A stretch of DNA of 6,766 bases, taken from the NCBI GenBank assembly GCA_028712045.1, contig JAQTRA010000053.1, forward strand, positions 1 through 6,766. Direction: 5' to 3'. This document shows positions 1 through 5,230 of this stretch, in pieces. The notes under the pieces are model-generated. The model worked only from the letters and a program-made list of their open reading frames with translations. It was not told the DNA's origin and ran no database searches. Source of the DNA: Candidatus Omnitrophota bacterium (GTDB taxonomy: Bacteria; Omnitrophota; Koll11; Gygaellales; Profunditerraquicolaceae). How positions within the stretch are numbered: position 1 is the stretch's first letter; each line of letters begins with the position of its first letter. The position numbers and the translations under genes are program-made.

Positions 1-118
1 GATATCTAATAAAATCAGCCATTTCTGAGGGCTTTACGCTTCTTTCTGCCTCATAAAAAGAAAAACCCTCATACGAATCTGTGGCTCGCTTGAGCCTGTG
101 TTCGTATGAGGGTAACAT
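1..118 (-). CDS. Possible partial open frame leaving the left edge (uncertain)
   Basis: A frame with no stop runs from an ATG at 118-116 to the window edge (39 codons), so any gene would be truncated here. Its last third, from about residue 22, reads like ordinary protein (acidic and basic residues, then SEMADFIRY), which made me look twice. I recognise no family. Against it, the frame passes through a 13-bp inverted repeat and a T-rich tract that look like an intrinsic terminator, the ATG lies 2 bases past the tRNA-His CCA, and no Shine-Dalgarno sequence is visible. A later start at the ATG at 22-20 is possible and would put the gene wholly after the terminator. An open frame of this length can arise by chance. 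Confidence 0.25.
   Translation of the reverse strand, partial: MLPSYEHRLKRATDSYEGFSFYEAERSVKPSEMADFIRY
53..113 (-). terminator. Rho-independent terminator after tRNA-His
   Basis: A perfect 13-bp inverted repeat pairs 65-77 (accctcatacgaa) with 101-113. Inside its loop a second short stem pairs 83-87 (ggctc) with 92-96 (gagcc) around a 4-base loop. Read on the minus strand, the stem runs directly into TTTTTCTTTTT at 65-55. A stem followed at once by a T tract is the classic intrinsic terminator. It lies 7 bases beyond the encoded CCA of tRNA-His and would end the HNH/tRNA-His unit. The T tract is on the minus-strand side only, so there is no sign of bidirectional use. Confidence 0.78.
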
Positions 119-122
119 TTGG

Positions 123-198
123 GGTGGCTGACGGGGATCGAACCCGCAAACCTTCTGAACCACAATCAGAAGCTCTAACCAGTTGAGCTACAGCCACC
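123..198 (-). tRNA. tRNA-His (anticodon GUG)
   Basis: The minus strand folds as a full cloverleaf. The acceptor is GGTGGCTG paired with CAGCCACC, giving the extra G-1:C73 pair diagnostic of histidine tRNA. The D stem is GCTC/GAGC, the anticodon stem TCTGA/TCAGA with loop TTGTGGT (anticodon GTG), and the T arm GCGGG/CCCGT with loop TTCGATC, including one G-U pair. The variable region is 6 bases by this fold. CCA is encoded directly after C73 at 122-120, unlike the other two tRNAs here. The 5' end lies only 7 bases after the stop codon of the HNH gene, so the tRNA is probably cut out of a shared transcript. A GUN anticodon is a natural target for queuosine, whose precursor genes lie at the other end of the window. 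Confidence 0.97.
160..181 (-). repeat. Direct repeat: tRNA-His copy, intact side
   Basis: These 22 bases (anticodon loop back to the D arm of the intact tRNA-His) recur in the same orientation at 714-735 with 19 of 22 identities, including an unbroken 10-base match gctctaacca. The two copies flank the HNH gene and its promoter, with starts 554 bases apart. Within each copy the spacing between the D-arm block (TGGTTAGAGC on the minus strand) and the anticodon block (TTGTGG) is the same, 6 bases. Confidence 0.7.
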
Positions 199-205
199 AT
201 ATCTA

Positions 206-664
206 TTACACATGCGCGATGGCATGGCAATTACAACAAAGTCGTTCTAAATTTTCGATACTATTACTCTTTCGATTCCCATCTTTATGATGAACTACGA
301 GAACACGCTTATCAGTAATACCGCACTTATTGCATTTAAACGGTATTTTATGCCTTCGCATTAAATCCCGATAAGCAGCTTCCCCTGCTATCCAATTCGG
401 AGAATTAACGCCACAACGGACATTTTTATTTTCCCAAGAGCAATGACAACTTACCGAACAAAAAAATCTTTTACTTCCTGATTTTTTATAATCACGCGGA
501 GTCCTGTAAATCTCCTTACCGCAATTAACACATTTAACCCACTTCCCATTTCGCTGAGCTTTAGAACGACACCTTATCGAACAACTCTTGCCCCATCCTT
601 TATCAGCGTGAAATTTTTTAACAAAAAATAGTTTACCACAAATTTTACATTTTCTCCTAATCAT
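206..664 (-). CDS. Small HNH endonuclease with zinc-finger repeats
   Basis: A 152-residue protein, probably a free-standing HNH nuclease that cuts DNA with a divalent metal. Two similar N-terminal zinc-finger-like units come first: Cys6/Cys9 with Cys28/Cys32, and Cys45/Cys48 with Cys69/Cys73. The HNH domain follows at about 88-152, with SPNW at 88-91, Cys111/Cys114, the catalytic HHKDGN at 125-130, Asn138, then Cys143/Cys146 and His147. All core residues are present, so the gene looks intact. I chose the ATG at 664; an in-frame TTG two codons upstream has less support. No Shine-Dalgarno sequence precedes it, and the ATG lies where the consensus promoter should start transcription, so the mRNA may be leaderless. 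The gene sits between a tRNA-His fragment and intact tRNA-His, a typical setting for a mobile or homing gene. The nuclease target is unknown; homing, restriction or phage-type roles are all possible. Confidence 0.88.
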   Translation of the reverse strand: MIRRKCKICGKLFFVKKFHADKGWGKSCSIRCRSKAQRNGKWVKCVNCGKEIYRTPRDYKKSGSKRFFCSVSCHCSWENKNVRCGVNSPNWIAGEAAYRDLMRRHKIPFKCNKCGITDKRVLVVHHKDGNRKSNSIENLERLCCNCHAIAHV

Positions 665-670
665 AAACAA

Positions 671-699
671 ATTATATCAAAGAACTCATTAATTGTCAA
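671..699 (-). promoter_or_regulatory. Perfect sigma-70 consensus promoter for HNH/tRNA-His
   Basis: On the minus strand TTGACA (699-694) and TATAAT (676-671) are separated by exactly 17 bases, an exact match to the housekeeping consensus. Transcription should start about 6-9 bases past the -10 box, at or next to the ATG of the HNH gene at 664. With the terminator at 53-113 this defines a complete unit: promoter, HNH gene, tRNA-His, terminator. Promoter strength of this kind is usual for stable RNA genes, so it probably serves mainly to make the tRNA. Confidence 0.8.
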
Positions 700-713
700 A
701 ACAAAGAACAAGG

Positions 714-758
714 CCACAACCTGATGCTCTAACCATCATCACAATCTAAAAAGAGCTA
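714..758 (-). pseudogene. Degenerate tRNA-His 5' half
   Basis: Read on the minus strand this stretch holds TAGCTC (758-753), then a 23-base interval, then GAGC (729-726), ATCAGG and TTGTGGC. That is the D-stem, anticodon-stem and anticodon-loop order of the intact tRNA-His, including a GTG triplet at 717-715. The interval between the D-stem halves is 14 bases longer than the 9-base D loop of the real gene. The anticodon stem can still pair at four of five positions (TCAGG with CTTGT, one as G-U). Nothing resembling a T arm or acceptor 3' strand follows; the promoter of the HNH gene starts instead. I read it as a dead tRNA-His half left by an insertion or duplication. Chance similarity is unlikely for the 22-base core and more possible for the outer TAGCTC. 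Confidence 0.6.
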
Positions 759-770
759 ATTCTCCGAAAC

Positions 771-1970
771 TTACTTGTTCATTGCGTCTTCAAAAAATTT
801 CTTGATACCATTACTTAAATCAATTACGCCATCAACCACAGCTTTGGATAAATTCGTACCACTTCTTATCCCACTTTGCAGCATTTTTCCGGGTAACAAA
901 AATACATCCTGAGTCCTTAATCCGGAATTAGCCCGGCCTTGCATAATCTTTCCTTCAAATGCGGATTTAATATGGGCAAAACTAAACTCCGGCCGGTCCA
1001 TCTTGGTATGAAAGGTAAAATCCAAAACTACTTTACCCTGATTCATGGCTTTAAACATATCCAGGACAGCATCGGTAATCCGCTCAGCTTTTTCCTGAGA
1101 TTCTTCCGGAGTACGCACCTTACGCACAATATCGGCTAACTCCAAATGGCAATTCGCAGCAATATCGTTATTTTCACCTTTAATCGTACTGTTAAAACTC
1201 AGCTTAGCTTTTACAATCCGCGCTTTCTCTAAATCCACCCAATTGGAATAATAAGGATGAAACGCAATGCCATCGATATTTTCAATTTTTAAAGTAGCCA
1301 GCATATCTTTTTTAAATGAGTTTAACCAACCGCTCATATAAATTTTACCATCCGGCTCCCCGGTATTCCAGGGAATTCTTCCTCTTAATTCAAAATCAGT
1401 TTTGGTGTTAACCGCAAAAGTATATAAATTCTTTAAATCAAAACTGATATCTCTTACCGTAAGCTTGATTCCCTGCGTGCCGGCGCTCTGGTCAATAATA
1501 TCCAGCTCTCCCTGCCTGATCTTTAAGCTTTTGATGATTAAACGTAAATCGCCATTATTACTGACATCGGCATTTTCAACAACAGTAGCCGGGACAGCTG
1601 GCTTATCTGAAACAACAGCAACTTCGGAGGCAACAGGTTCTTTTGGTGCAGAAAATTTCTTTTCAATTGTAAGCTTAGGATTTATAATTCTGATTTTATT
1701 AAAAGCAACTTTGCCCAGAAAAATACTGGGAATGCTCGGCGATAAATAAATACTGCTAATTTTAGCCAGGCCTTCGATTTCTAAATCCTTAAGCTCGATA
1801 TTTAAAGGCGGCTTAATAACCAGCTGGCCTATACTCACCTTGCGGCCGGTTGCTTCCTTAAGCTTATTTGCTATAAAAAGTTTGCCTTGAAACAGCAAAA
1901 AAACATAAAAACAGCAAAAAACAATTACTACGGCTGCTATAATTATAAAAATATTTTTCCAGTTTTTCAT
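771..1970 (-). CDS. AsmA/DUF748-like membrane-anchored protein
   Basis: A 399-residue protein with one N-terminal membrane helix at about residues 7-27 and a short Lys-containing N-terminus, so it is likely anchored in the inner membrane with the rest in the periplasm. Residues 30-104 have the AsmA-type pattern: an amphipathic segment with TGRKVSIG, then alternating beta strands ending in NPKLTIEK. A linker rich in Ala, Val and Pro follows at about 106-140, then a second beta-rich part (LKIRQGELDIID and onward), and a helical C-terminal tail. It is shorter than E. coli AsmA. Members of this superfamily are thought to form lipid-transfer bridges or affect outer-membrane assembly; the exact role here is not shown. 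It starts 28 bases after tRNA-Arg with no terminator between, so it may be read through from the tRNAs. The ribosome site before its ATG is weak. No strong terminator follows. Confidence 0.75.
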   Translation of the reverse strand: MKNWKNIFIIIAAVVIVFCCFYVFLLFQGKLFIANKLKEATGRKVSIGQLVIKPPLNIELKDLEIEGLAKISSIYLSPSIPSIFLGKVAFNKIRIINPKLTIEKKFSAPKEPVASEVAVVSDKPAVPATVVENADVSNNGDLRLIIKSLKIRQGELDIIDQSAGTQGIKLTVRDISFDLKNLYTFAVNTKTDFELRGRIPWNTGEPDGKIYMSGWLNSFKKDMLATLKIENIDGIAFHPYYSNWVDLEKARIVKAKLSFNSTIKGENNDIAANCHLELADIVRKVRTPEESQEKAERITDAVLDMFKAMNQGKVVLDFTFHTKMDRPEFSFAHIKSAFEGKIMQGRANSGLRTQDVFLLPGKMLQSGIRSGTNLSKAVVDGVIDLSNGIKKFFEDAMNK

Positions 1971-1998
1971 AAAAATTCTTAGGTTTATTTTAATTTAA

Positions 1999-2072
1999 CG
2001 CGCCTGGGCCGAATCGAACGGCCAACCACCGGCTTAGAAGGCAGGTGCTCTATCCAATTGAGCTACAGGCGC
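1999..2072 (-). tRNA. tRNA-Arg (anticodon UCU)
   Basis: The minus strand gives acceptor GCGCCTG/CAGGCGC with discriminator G, D stem GCTC/GAGC, anticodon loop CTTCTAA (anticodon TCT at 2038-2036), a 5-base variable region and T arm GGCCG/CGGCC with loop TTCGATT. It reads AGA and, by wobble, AGG codons. The anticodon stem CCTGC/GCCGG contains a U-C mismatch at position 29:41, where a perfect stem would need A at 41. CCA is not encoded, so it must be added by nucleotidyltransferase. It lies 23 bases downstream of tRNA-Pro and is probably on the same transcript. Confidence 0.96.
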
Positions 2073-2095
2073 ATATAAATTATCAAAGAAATTAT

Positions 2096-2170
2096 TCGGG
2101 GCGACAGGACTTGAACCTGTGACCTCTTGCTCCCAAAGCAAGCGCTCTAGCCAAACTGAGCCACGCCCCG
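2096..2170 (-). tRNA. tRNA-Pro (anticodon UGG)
   Basis: The minus strand gives acceptor CGGGGCG/CGCCCCG with discriminator A, D stem GCTC/GAGC, anticodon stem CTTGC/GCAAG around loop TTTGGGA (anticodon TGG at 2135-2133), and T arm ACAGG/CCTGT with loop TTCAAGT. All stems pair fully. The C1:G72 start is typical of proline tRNA. CCA is not encoded. The gene begins 38 bases after the rdgB stop codon. Confidence 0.97.
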
Positions 2171-2182
2171 TATTACAATTAC

Positions 2183-2212
2183 ATCTTACGTGCGAAAGAA
2201 CAAGTATATCAA
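2183..2212 (-). promoter_or_regulatory. Weak candidate promoter for tRNA-Pro/tRNA-Arg
   Basis: TTGATA (2212-2207, overlapping the rdgB stop codon) and TAAGAT (2188-2183) are 18 bases apart on the minus strand, and the tRNA-Pro 5' end lies 12 bases beyond the second box. The -35 matches consensus at five of six positions, the -10 at only four. The tRNAs could instead be transcribed from the upstream operon, since no terminator is visible after rdgB. Confidence 0.3.
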
Positions 2213-2820
2213 CTCACTGCTTTTTTAACAATGTATTTCTGAATTATTCGCTTAGCTTTCTCTAAAGCATAATAACGGTGGCTCATTTTATGCTTAATTT
2301 TTTCCCCCAACTGGGCAAATGTCTTTTTATATTTTGGAATATAAAATAACGGATCATACCCGAAACCCGCGGATCCTTTAGGCTCTAATGCGATTAAGCC
2401 CGGGCATTTACCCTCTACCACGCCAATCAATCCTTTTTTATCCGCTAAAGCCACAGCACAAACATAATGCGCTTTTCTTTTTTGTAACGGTAAAGCCGCT
2501 AATAATCCCAGCAGTTTAAAATTATTTTTTAAATCGCTTTTCTCTTTCCCGGAAAAACGCGCGGAACGGATCCCCGGAGCTCCATTTAAAAAATCAACGC
2601 ATAAACCCGAATCTTCACCCAAACAAAGAGAACCGGTGAAACGCGCCAATTGAACTGCTTTCTTTACGGCGTTGGCTTTAAAAGTTTTCCCATTCTCCAT
2701 AACTTGCGGCGCATCTTTATAGCTATCCAGAGAAAGCAGCTTTAAATCTATACCTTTTAAGATTTCTTTTATCTCAAATAATTTCTTTTTATTCCGAGTA
2801 GCTACTACTAATTGCATCAT
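2209..2820 (-). CDS. rdgB: Non-canonical purine NTP pyrophosphatase (RdgB/HAM1)
   Basis: A cytosolic enzyme that hydrolyses ITP, dITP and XTP to the monophosphates, keeping deaminated purines out of DNA and RNA. The 203 residues are near the family's usual length of about 200. The order of family motifs is complete: ATRNKKK at 7-13 (triphosphate binding), ENGKTF at 42-47, EDSGL at 69-73 with Asp70 the likely general base, [10 protein letters not shown] at 80-89, GFGYDPLF at 152-159 for base binding, and SHR at 180-182. Two ATG codons open the frame; the first forms an ATGA overlap of 4 bases with the rph stop, the second starts one codon later, and I cannot separate them. The rph-rdgB pair is common in bacteria and fits RNA and nucleotide quality control. 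Confidence 0.95.
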   Translation of the reverse strand: MMQLVVATRNKKKLFEIKEILKGIDLKLLSLDSYKDAPQVMENGKTFKANAVKKAVQLARFTGSLCLGEDSGLCVDFLNGAPGIRSARFSGKEKSDLKNNFKLLGLLAALPLQKRKAHYVCAVALADKKGLIGVVEGKCPGLIALEPKGSAGFGYDPLFYIPKYKKTFAQLGEKIKHKMSHRYYALEKAKRIIQKYIVKKAVS

Positions 2821-3536
2821 TTAGCTAAAATATCTCCGACCAACCTACGCTGCATACTAAAAAGTTCTTCGATTCCCTTTTTAGCTAGATCCAGCATGGT
2901 ATCCATCTTATCTTTAGAAAAAGGCTTACGCTCCGCAGTCCCCTGAACCTCGATAAATTCACCGGTTCCGGTCATAATTACATTCATATCTACTTCAGCT
3001 TTAGAATCCTCTTCATAACACAAATCTAAAATCATTTCCCCGTTTAAAACTCCGACGCTAGTGGCAGCAATATAATTTCCGACCGGAACCCGGTCAATTT
3101 TACCGTCTTTTTTAAGTTTCGCCAGGGCATCAACCAAGGCAATAAAACTTCCGGTAATGGAAGCTGTGCGCGTTCCTCCGTCACCCTGGATAACATCGCA
3201 ATCAATCCAAATTGTGCGCTCACCGATTTGTTTCATTTCTGTAACTGACCTCAGCGACCTGCCGATTAAGCGCTGAATCTCATAAGTACGCCCGGAATCC
3301 TTACCTCGGGGGATACGACTGCCGCAGGAACGCGGAAGCATACCGTACTCCGCGGTAACCCAACCCGTACCTGAACCTCTTAAAAATGGCGGCACAGTTT
3401 CTTCGACCGAAGCAGTGCAAATTACTTTAGTATTGCCTAATTCTATCAGGCAAGATCCTTCGGGATATTTAATATAATTCCTGGTAATCGTAACTTTTCT
3501 AAGTTTATCATTACCGCGTCCGTCAAGCCTAACCAT
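2817..3536 (-). CDS. rph: Ribonuclease PH
   Basis: A phosphate-dependent 3'-to-5' exoribonuclease that trims tRNA precursor 3' ends, normally as a hexameric ring. It has 239 residues, the family's usual size. Visible motifs are DGR at 5-7, [13 protein letters not shown] at 57-69, the GRT with Arg83 near the phosphate site, GRSLR at 92-96, GDGGTRTA at 118-125 for phosphate binding, and the metal Asp177/Asp183 in the EED and VDMN segments, then QGTAE. The loop just after MLPR (SCGSRIPR, 70-77) differs from the usual ATHTR-type sequence but keeps Arg74 and Arg77. The start is set at 3536 by a strong Shine-Dalgarno sequence; a longer in-frame start at 3560 lies upstream of that site and would add 8 unconserved residues. 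It overlaps the fumarase beta stop by 8 bases. Confidence 0.95.
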   Translation of the reverse strand: MVRLDGRGNDKLRKVTITRNYIKYPEGSCLIELGNTKVICTASVEETVPPFLRGSGTGWVTAEYGMLPRSCGSRIPRGKDSGRTYEIQRLIGRSLRSVTEMKQIGERTIWIDCDVIQGDGGTRTASITGSFIALVDALAKLKKDGKIDRVPVGNYIAATSVGVLNGEMILDLCYEEDSKAEVDMNVIMTGTGEFIEVQGTAERKPFSKDKMDTMLDLAKKGIEELFSMQRRLVGDILAK

Positions 3537-4023
3537 AAATACTCCTTCCATTAGCATCAATTGCCACCATTAAAGGAAAATCTTTAACTTCCAATTTTAA
3601 AATTGCCTCCGGCCCTAAATCCCCGTAAGCAACTTTTTTAGCGCTCAGAACATACTGGTTTAACAATGCCCCACAACCGGCATAAGTAAGAAAATACACT
3701 CCTTTATATTTCTTAATCGCTTCTTTTACCTCAGACGAACGATTGCCTTTACCAATCATTCCTTTTAATCCCTGTTTAAGCAACAGAGGCGTAAATTCAT
3801 CCATGCGCGAACTTGTAGTCGGGCCGCAAGAACCAATTACTTTTCCTTTGGGAGTTTTGGTCGGGCCGCAATAATAAATAATTGAATTCTTTAATTCAAA
3901 TGGTAGCCGGCTGCCTTTTTTTATTGCCGCAACCAATCTCTTATGCGCCTGGTCACGGGCAGTATAAATAATCCCGCTGAATAATAATTCCCGGCCGGCT
4001 GGAAAAGTATCTATTTTTTTCAT
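3529..4023 (-). CDS. Class I fumarate hydratase, beta (C-terminal) subunit
   Basis: The 164-residue partner of the alpha subunit encoded just upstream, matching the C-terminal domain of single-chain FumA and the TtdB subunit of tartrate dehydratase. Together they interconvert fumarate and L-malate. Family motifs are [14 protein letters not shown] at 16-29, YCGPT at 52-56, [12 protein letters not shown] at 65-76 (substrate-binding Thr/Ser/Arg), GMIGKG at 89-94 and a conserved end segment with DLGPEAI and DFP. The start is the ATG that overlaps the alpha stop by 4 bases (ATGA). Length fits a stand-alone beta subunit. Sequence alone cannot fully exclude L-tartrate or another hydroxyacid as substrate, but fumarase is more likely for a core operon. 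Confidence 0.9.
   Translation of the reverse strand: MKKIDTFPAGRELLFSGIIYTARDQAHKRLVAAIKKGSRLPFELKNSIIYYCGPTKTPKGKVIGSCGPTTSSRMDEFTPLLLKQGLKGMIGKGNRSSEVKEAIKKYKGVYFLTYAGCGALLNQYVLSAKKVAYGDLGPEAILKLEVKDFPLMVAIDANGRSIYG
3542..3549 (-). promoter_or_regulatory. Strong ribosome binding site of rph
   Basis: GGAAGGAG lies 5 bases upstream of the ATG at 3536 and inside the end of the fumarase beta gene. It decides the rph start against the longer frame at 3560. It is the clearest Shine-Dalgarno sequence in the operon; most other starts here rely on overlap with the gene before, so rph may also be translated independently. Confidence 0.8.
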
Positions 4024-4841
4024 AAGGTTACTGAAGCGCTCCTTAAGGCGTGGCAGCTGATATTTACGCTTACCGGTAATCCGGCGATATGCGTAGGATG
4101 TGTTTGCAGATGCACGGCTAAAGCAGTATTTACTCCGCCCAGGCCCATTGGCCCAATCTTAGATTTATTTATTTGTTTTAATAAATCCTGCTCTAATTTT
4201 GAATTTTTAGAAGAAATCTTTCTGAGTAATGCTTTTTTCGCCAGAATACCGGCATACTCTGCTGTCCCTCCGATACCTACGCCGATAACATACGGCGGGC
4301 AGGCATCGGGCCCGGCATCCTGAACTACCTTAACAATAAAATCCTTAATTTCTTTAATGCTGGCCGTAGGTTTAAACATTTTTAATTGTGATTTATTTTC
4401 GCAACCAAAACCTTTCGGCAATAAAGTTAACTTTATCTGATCACCCTTAACTATATCGATATGAATAATGCCGGGAGAAAATAAAGCCTTACCCCGGAGT
4501 AAAGGATTCCGGACAATGGAATTTCTTAAGCAATATTTTTTATATCCGGCTTCAATACCTTGATTAATCGCCGCATTTAGATCGCCGGTAACATTCACCT
4601 CCTGGCCAAGTTCAACAAAAACTACCCCCATCCCGGTATCCTGACAAATGGCTAATTTTTCTTTTTTGGCATAAGCAGCATTATCCAAAATAGCCTTAAG
4701 GATTTTTTTTGCCCGGTGGCTTTTCTCTTGCTTAAAAGCCTGGCGCAAAGCCATTAAAACATCCGGGCGCAAAATGAAATTAGCCTCAGCACAAAGCCGG
4801 ATTAAAGCATCTTTTATTTTTAGAGCGCTTATTTTTTTCAT
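4020..4841 (-). CDS. Class I fumarate hydratase, alpha (Fe-S) subunit
   Basis: A 273-residue subunit carrying the [4Fe-4S] cluster of the oxygen-sensitive class I fumarase, equivalent to TtdA or the N-terminal domain of FumA. Probable cluster ligands are Cys66 in ICQDTGMG, Cys181 in DACPPYVIG and Cys263 in SCHALR near the end, the same spacing pattern as TtdA. Other family marks are LPKGFGCENKS at 141-151, where Cys147 replaces the usual Ser, and VGVGIGG after the second cysteine. It overlaps queF by 4 bases upstream and the beta subunit by 4 bases downstream, so the two subunits are probably made in equal amounts. A labile Fe-S fumarase, rather than the stable class II FumC, fits an anaerobic or low-oxygen life. 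Tartrate dehydratase is the main alternative. Confidence 0.9.
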   Translation of the reverse strand: MKKISALKIKDALIRLCAEANFILRPDVLMALRQAFKQEKSHRAKKILKAILDNAAYAKKEKLAICQDTGMGVVFVELGQEVNVTGDLNAAINQGIEAGYKKYCLRNSIVRNPLLRGKALFSPGIIHIDIVKGDQIKLTLLPKGFGCENKSQLKMFKPTASIKEIKDFIVKVVQDAGPDACPPYVIGVGIGGTAEYAGILAKKALLRKISSKNSKLEQDLLKQINKSKIGPMGLGGVNTALAVHLQTHPTHIAGLPVSVNISCHALRSASVTL

Positions 4842-5230
4842 TTAGATTTATACTCCCGGGATACCGTAGTAGTAATACCCCCGCGAGGATTAAAAACCCC
4901 GGTAATCTTTATCCAGCGCGGCTGAACTGCTTTTACAAAATCCTCCAGCATTTTATTAATTAAATGCTCATGAAAGATACCGACATTGCGGAAAAATATA
5001 GTATACATTTTAAAGGATTTTAGCTCCACGCAGAATTTTTTAGGAGAATATTCAATACGGATAACCGCAAAATCCGGCAAGCCGGTTTTAGGGCAGATAC
5101 AGGTGAACTCCGGGATATCTAAATTAATCGCATAAACCTTATCTGCGAATTCATTCTGCCAAACCTCAATTTCCGGAGTTTTAAGCCCCCGGACGTTTTT
5201 CTGTAAACCCTCATAACTTGATTTCTTCAT
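4838..5230 (-). CDS. queF: preQ0 reductase QueF (short, type I)
   Basis: NADPH-dependent 7-cyano-7-deazaguanine reductase, which reduces the nitrile of preQ0 to the aminomethyl group of preQ1, the last free-base step before insertion into tRNA. At 130 residues it is the short, single-domain type of the tunnelling fold. The catalytic pair is Cys46 and Asp53 in CICPKTGLPDF (44-54), with the exact 7-residue spacing of the family. The QueF signature for NADPH binding is ELKSFKMY at 69-76, and a substrate Glu88 follows in FHEH. The start codon directly follows the queE stop (TAAATG, no gap) and its end overlaps the fumarase alpha start by 4 bases. The presence of QueF shows that this organism makes preQ1 for queuosine and not only preQ0-derived compounds. 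Confidence 0.95.
   Translation of the reverse strand: MKKSSYEGLQKNVRGLKTPEIEVWQNEFADKVYAINLDIPEFTCICPKTGLPDFAVIRIEYSPKKFCVELKSFKMYTIFFRNVGIFHEHLINKMLEDFVKAVQPRWIKITGVFNPRGGITTTVSREYKSK

Noticed and set aside
665..670. TTG start for the HNH protein, two codons upstream of the ATG
   Set aside because: TTG is a rarer start, no ribosome site supports it, and it would lie at or before the predicted transcription start.
747..763. Possible terminator after the AsmA-like gene (GAG/CTC followed by TTTTT on the minus strand)
   Set aside because: The stem has only about three pairs, too weak to call. The same bases are better explained as part of the tRNA-like fragment.
939..1139. Plus-strand open frame of 66 codons
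   Set aside because: It is antisense to the AsmA-like gene, has no recognisable motif and no ribosome site; it is a shadow frame.
1402..1749. Plus-strand open frame of 115 codons
   Set aside because: It is antisense to the linker and N-terminal part of the AsmA-like gene. Its Ser/Thr/Ala-rich and hydrophobic composition mirrors the opposite strand.
3537..3560. 8-residue N-terminal extension of RNase PH
   Set aside because: The strong GGAAGGAG site lies inside this extension, 5 bases before the shorter start, which also matches the family N-terminus.
123..5230. Functional link between the preQ1 genes and the GUG-anticodon tRNA-His
   Set aside because: tRNA-His is a general queuosine target in bacteria. 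The two loci are far apart and separately transcribed, so closeness here is probably chance.
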